A stretch of 64,000 bases of DNA from Nannochloropsis salina CCMP1776 (Eukaryota; Sar; Eustigmatophyceae; Eustigmatales; Monodopsidaceae), in NCBI GenBank assembly GCA_004565275.1, contig SDOX01000008.1, positions 403,327 through 467,326 of the forward strand, in the 5' to 3' direction. Each line of letters starts with the position of its first letter. Position 1 is the stretch's first letter. The translations under genes and the position numbers were made by a program. Under the pieces are notes generated by a model, which was not told the DNA's origin, did no database searches, and saw nothing but the letters and a program-made list of their open reading frames with translations. Below, piece by piece: positions 60,915-64,000 of this stretch.

Positions 60915-63900
60915 CTACTGGCCCCCCTTCGTCTCCAAGCCTGCAGAACACTCCGCCGTCCCTTCATCCTTGCGCCCCGTCCCTCTTGTCCGACCACTGC
61001 CATGCGTTTCAAGGCGAGCCAAGGACTCTTTCAGGGTTTGGAGGTAAGTTTTAAGGGCGTTGTCGACGCTTTGGGGCCGTTGCCGAGTGGTCGCATCGAC
61101 TTCAGCTTGCGTGCTCGCGATCAAAGTCACCAGTTCCTCCCGCCTGCCCACGGCATCCTCTGCCGCTTCGCTCCAATCTTCACCGAGAGGACCCGATCGG
61201 AAGTTATTGCCATCAATCAGTCCCGTGGCCCCATGGTCCCTTCCCTTGCCTTTCTCCCAGTTATCACAGTATCTCTGTGTGCCGGCGTGCTTCTCACGCG
61301 GCCCATATTGCCCCTGTGCCTCGAGTACACCTTCCTCTCTCACTTGCATCCGCTGCCTCCTCGCCTTTTCCCCTGAATTCAGGCCCTTCTCCGATTTTCC
61401 ACTCATTAAGGTATCCCGCGCCCTTCTCTCCTTCCCCTCTTCCTTCTTCCGCTTCTTCTTTCCTTTCGATGCTCGTGTCGCGCCTTTCTCTTTGGAACGA
61501 CCCGCCGTGATGGCCGCAGCTAGCTCATGGCTGACATGGTCCCCTTCGTCCAACAACAACTCAATACGTTCTTGGGACCGTTGCACTGCCCTGTGTAGAT
61601 CCTGAGCGGCCTCATGAACCTGTAATTCACGGTCTTGAAAGGCACTTGGGGCAGCGAAGGTAGGACCTCCGTGGGCAGGAGCAGGGGAGGAAAAGGAAAG
61701 CGAGAAGGGGAGAGCGCTTTGTGGTTGGATGGACGGCTGTGATGGTGCGGAGGTGACGGTTTCACGATCTAGAAATGGACTGTTTTTAGCATTGGTGACG
61801 TCTGTTGTGACCCTAAAGGGCGTGGTCGATCCTTCTTGGCCCGTAAGGGCCGCGCCCCCGACTGTCACTTCGTTGCCCATCAGCCGGGAACCTCCGATCA
61901 GTTCTTCCCTTTCCCGCAGCACATCGGCAAGCTGTTGCTCCAACGTCACACGATCTTCCAATGACTCCTCAAGGGCCTCCTTAAGTCGCCTGACCTCTGC
62001 TAAGAGCCCTCTAGGGCCGGCGGGCTTAGCGTCACCATTTGCCGCATCCGTCGATTCGTTTGCCATTTCCTGACTGCCAAATACCCCCTCCTTAGTACGC
62101 TCACAAACATTTCCCGTTTTCTTTTCCTCGTCTTTTCGATGAGGTAACGTCGGACACAATCCTCCGTGGCTGTCGACTCGCTCTTTCTCCAGAAAGCCTG
62201 TTCCCCGGCTGAGCGCTACCAAACACCTCTCTCGCTCATCCGATACGGCCTGGATCCGTTTCATCTCGCCCTCTTGCGCCTTGATCATTTCCTGCAATTG
62301 CCACACAGTCTCGTTCTGCGCCGTCAGATGCTGCTCTAGCGCCTCGACATCCTCCAAGGCCTCCACCACTTCCTTCTCCTTTTCGTCCGCCTCCTCCTGT
62401 GCAAGTGCCAGTTCCCACTCCAGCTGACCGATCCTCGTGTGCGCGCCCTTAGATTGGTGCTTCCAATCGCCATGCACCTGACCTTCTCGGTCTTGCTCGT
62501 CACCTCTCGCCTCAAATCCGCCCTTTGGCAGAGTTGCTCCTGTCTGTTGCGTCAAAAACTCCACCTCCCTGGACAGGACTCGTACATCTTCGCGCTCTTT
62601 TTGAAGCTCCAAGGCTAGGTCCTCCTTCTCCTTTTCTGCACGCCGGGTCCGTGCAAGAAGAAGGGCCACGGCGTTAGGATCTAAGTAAGCCCCTTGAAGC
62701 GTGTTCAGGGTTGGACTCGGTAAGAGCATGTCCGTCGACTGCTCTGGGGGCGGCCGTCCCAATCCGAGGGTCCCGTGCATGCACCTGTTGGCGACCTCCT
62801 CCTCTGCTTCCCTCTGCACTAACGCGATTTCGTCCAAGGTATGCTGCAACTGAAGCACTTCTTCCTCCCGTGCCCTTAGCTGCTCTTCCACAAGGGAGGC
62901 TGCCGTCAGACTTGTCCTCAGGCTCTCGAGCTCATCTTTCGCTGCACGCATCTCCTCGTCCTTCATCAAGGACTGAGCCCGGACGTCGGCCAACTCCAAG
63001 GCCCCCGTCTTCTGCTCTGCCTTCCGGTCATGCTCGGCCTCCTCCAGCGCACGAGAAAATTGAGATGCCCGTTCTTCCAGCTGCTCCGCAACAAGGTGAG
63101 CGGCGGCGAGGCGTTTCCGTAGCACGAATTGCTTGAGGTAATTGTGCAAGTCTCTACGCCTGTGAGCCAGTTCTCGTGCCCGCGCACGCCATGACCGCAT
63201 GATGGCCCGCACCTGCCGCGTTTTGACGTGTCGGTCGAGCAGATGAATGTAGCCGTCCACCTGCCGTTCTCGCGCCAGGCGCTCTTTTTCCCACCCTATC
63301 TCGGCCGCCTGCTGACGATCCTCGCACATAGCCACGCGATCCTGCGCCTCAAGCAAATGCCTTTGGACCCTGCTAAGTTTTTCTTTCTCCAAATGTATCC
63401 GCCACGCGTGCCAGACGGTGAAGGCCTGCCTCCGTCTCACGTCTTGCTGCCATCGCCTCACAATCACTTCCTCTAGACTCAGAGACCTCTCCTCCTCCAT
63501 TTCACACCGCCGGGCTTGGAGTTCCACCTCGTTCTTCGCAGACTCCAAGCAGAGCAAGGCATCGCTTTCCCGATGCCGGCTTGTCTCCACCGCAGCTTCA
63601 GCCGTTTGAATTTTATCCATCAAATGCTGGACATCCTCTCGACGGTGCGAGAGCTCCTCAATCACCTGCTGGAGCTCTGCGGCCTGGGTCGCTAGCGCCT
63701 CATTTAAGCGAGACTCCTCCTCCCGGGCCTGACTCCAGGCAGCGCGAAGGCTCTCTCCTTCTTCCCGCAAGGAAGCAATGCGATCTGACGCTACCTGTAG
63801 CTCACGAGCTTTCTCCTCTATTTGCTGCTTCTGCTCCTCCATAGCTTTCTCCAAGTGCGCCACGTGTTCTTCCCGCTGCCCCCACTGGCTTTGCATGGTC

Positions 63901-64000
63901 CGCATTTCTGTCTCGGCACGAGCCCGGGCCTCGATGGCGCCCTTCGTCTCCGCTGCAAGCGTGCTTGCCTGTCGCTTGTACTCCTGAATTTCCGAAGCCA
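60915..64000 (-). CDS. Large coiled-coil protein, 5' end outside window
   Basis: About 1028 residues are visible, the frame is open through the right edge, and the stop is at 60915. Nearly the whole product is coiled coil rich in Glu, Gln, Arg and Leu (for example REEHVAHLEKAMEEQKQQIE and ELEWELALAQEEADEKEKE-like text). Two short Trp/Arg segments interrupt it: RRQAFTVWHAWRIHLEKEKL and VRAIMRSWRARARELAHRRR. Their spacing is like the centrin-binding repeats of SFI1-type proteins, though only two are seen. The C-terminal 300 residues are low-complexity, Ser/Lys-rich. Basal-body, centrosome or golgin-like roles are all possible. The start lies beyond 64000, since an ATG at 63905 is preceded by at least 31 more codons in the same coiled-coil register. 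Confidence 0.72.
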   Translation of the reverse strand, partial: ASEIQEYKRQASTLAAETKGAIEARARAETEMRTMQSQWGQREEHVAHLEKAMEEQKQQIEEKARELQVASDRIASLREEGESLRAAWSQAREEESRLNEALATQAAELQQVIEELSHRREDVQHLMDKIQTAEAAVETSRHRESDALLCLESAKNEVELQARRCEMEEERSLSLEEVIVRRWQQDVRRRQAFTVWHAWRIHLEKEKLSRVQRHLLEAQDRVAMCEDRQQAAEIGWEKERLARERQVDGYIHLLDRHVKTRQVRAIMRSWRARARELAHRRRDLHNYLKQFVLRKRLAAAHLVAEQLEERASQFSRALEEAEHDRKAEQKTGALELADVRAQSLMKDEEMRAAKDELESLRTSLTAASLVEEQLRAREEEVLQLQHTLDEIALVQREAEEEVANRCMHGTLGLGRPPPEQSTDMLLPSPTLNTLQGAYLDPNAVALLLARTRRAEKEKEDLALELQKEREDVRVLSREVEFLTQQTGATLPKGGFEARGDEQDREGQVHGDWKHQSKGAHTRIGQLEWELALAQEEADEKEKEVVEALEDVEALEQHLTAQNETVWQLQEMIKAQEGEMKRIQAVSDERERCLVALSRGTGFLEKERVDSHGGLCPTLPHRKDEEKKTGNVCERTKEGVFGSQEMANESTDAANGDAKPAGPRGLLAEVRRLKEALEESLEDRVTLEQQLADVLREREELIGGSRLMGNEVTVGGAALTGQEGSTTPFRVTTDVTNAKNSPFLDRETVTSAPSQPSIQPQSALPFSLSFSSPAPAHGGPTFAAPSAFQDRELQVHEAAQDLHRAVQRSQERIELLLDEGDHVSHELAAAITAGRSKEKGATRASKGKKKRKKEEGKERRARDTLMSGKSEKGLNSGEKARRQRMQVREEGVLEAQGQYGPREKHAGTQRYCDNWEKGKGRDHGATGLIDGNNFRSGPLGEDWSEAAEDAVGRREELVTLIASTQAEVDATTRQRPQSVDNALKTYLQTLKESLARLETHGSGRTRGTGRKDEGTAECSAGLETKGGQ

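Noticed and set aside
1-64000. Search for CRISPR arrays, LTR or other virus-like elements, LINEs and DNA transposons
   Set aside because: No reverse transcriptase, integrase, transposase or capsid-like text and no long terminal repeats were seen. The only repeats are short local duplications and simple sequence.

Overview
The window is nuclear DNA of a compact eukaryotic genome, most likely a photosynthetic stramenopile and, by gene density and protein character, probably a eustigmatophyte of the Nannochloropsis/Microchloropsis type. This is an inference: no marker gene fixes the species. The signs are short GT-AG introns (about 65-270 bp), a sedoheptulose-1,7-bisphosphatase, and several precursors that begin with a signal peptide followed by a phenylalanine-led motif (for example MAF-IP, HAF-VRP, TAF-VFP, SGF-VMP). 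That is the bipartite plastid import signal of algae with red-derived secondary plastids. No ribosomal RNA, tRNA, CRISPR array, transposon or virus-like element was recognised.

I call 25 protein genes. From left to right: a splicing factor of the Cwc16/Yju2 family (minus, cut by the window edge); class I fructose-bisphosphate aldolase (plus); condensin II subunit NCAPD3 (minus); a SulP/SLC26 anion transporter with STAS domain (plus); proteasome maturation factor POMP/Ump1 (minus); an NTF2/SnoaL-like protein with a signal peptide (plus); the large TFIIIC subunit GTF3C1 (plus); a membrane protein with a DNAJB12-like N-terminus but no J domain (minus); a plastid protein of unknown function (minus); a plastid DEAD-box-family helicase (plus); a 1582-residue intronless protein of unknown function (plus); a probable thylakoid-lumen protein (minus); SBPase (plus); a SARNP/Tho1 SAP-domain protein (minus); an mTERF protein (plus); CIAO1 (minus); an ADCK2-type UbiB kinase (plus); a cysteine-rich GPI-type surface protein (minus); an importin-alpha-like protein with a C-terminal cysteine-rich finger (minus); an IF1-like ATPase inhibitor (minus); an IQ-motif protein in five short exons (plus); ribulose-phosphate 3-epimerase (plus); a LYAR-like nucleolar protein (minus); GAR1 (plus); and a large coiled-coil protein (minus, cut by the right edge).

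The genes form no operon-like pathway. Themes recur: carbon metabolism (aldolase, SBPase, epimerase), plastid biology (helicase, mTERF, two unknown plastid proteins, SBPase) and nuclear RNA or chromatin machinery (Cwc16, NCAPD3, GTF3C1, SARNP, GAR1, LYAR-like). Neighbouring genes alternate strand at 18 of 24 junctions, so most sit in divergent pairs sharing a 0.4-1.7 kb upstream region or in convergent pairs with short 3' gaps.

Exon joins were made by eye from GT/AG positions, phase and homology. Those of NCAPD3 and GTF3C1 are only partly resolved. Products are named from remembered family sequences, not from a database search.
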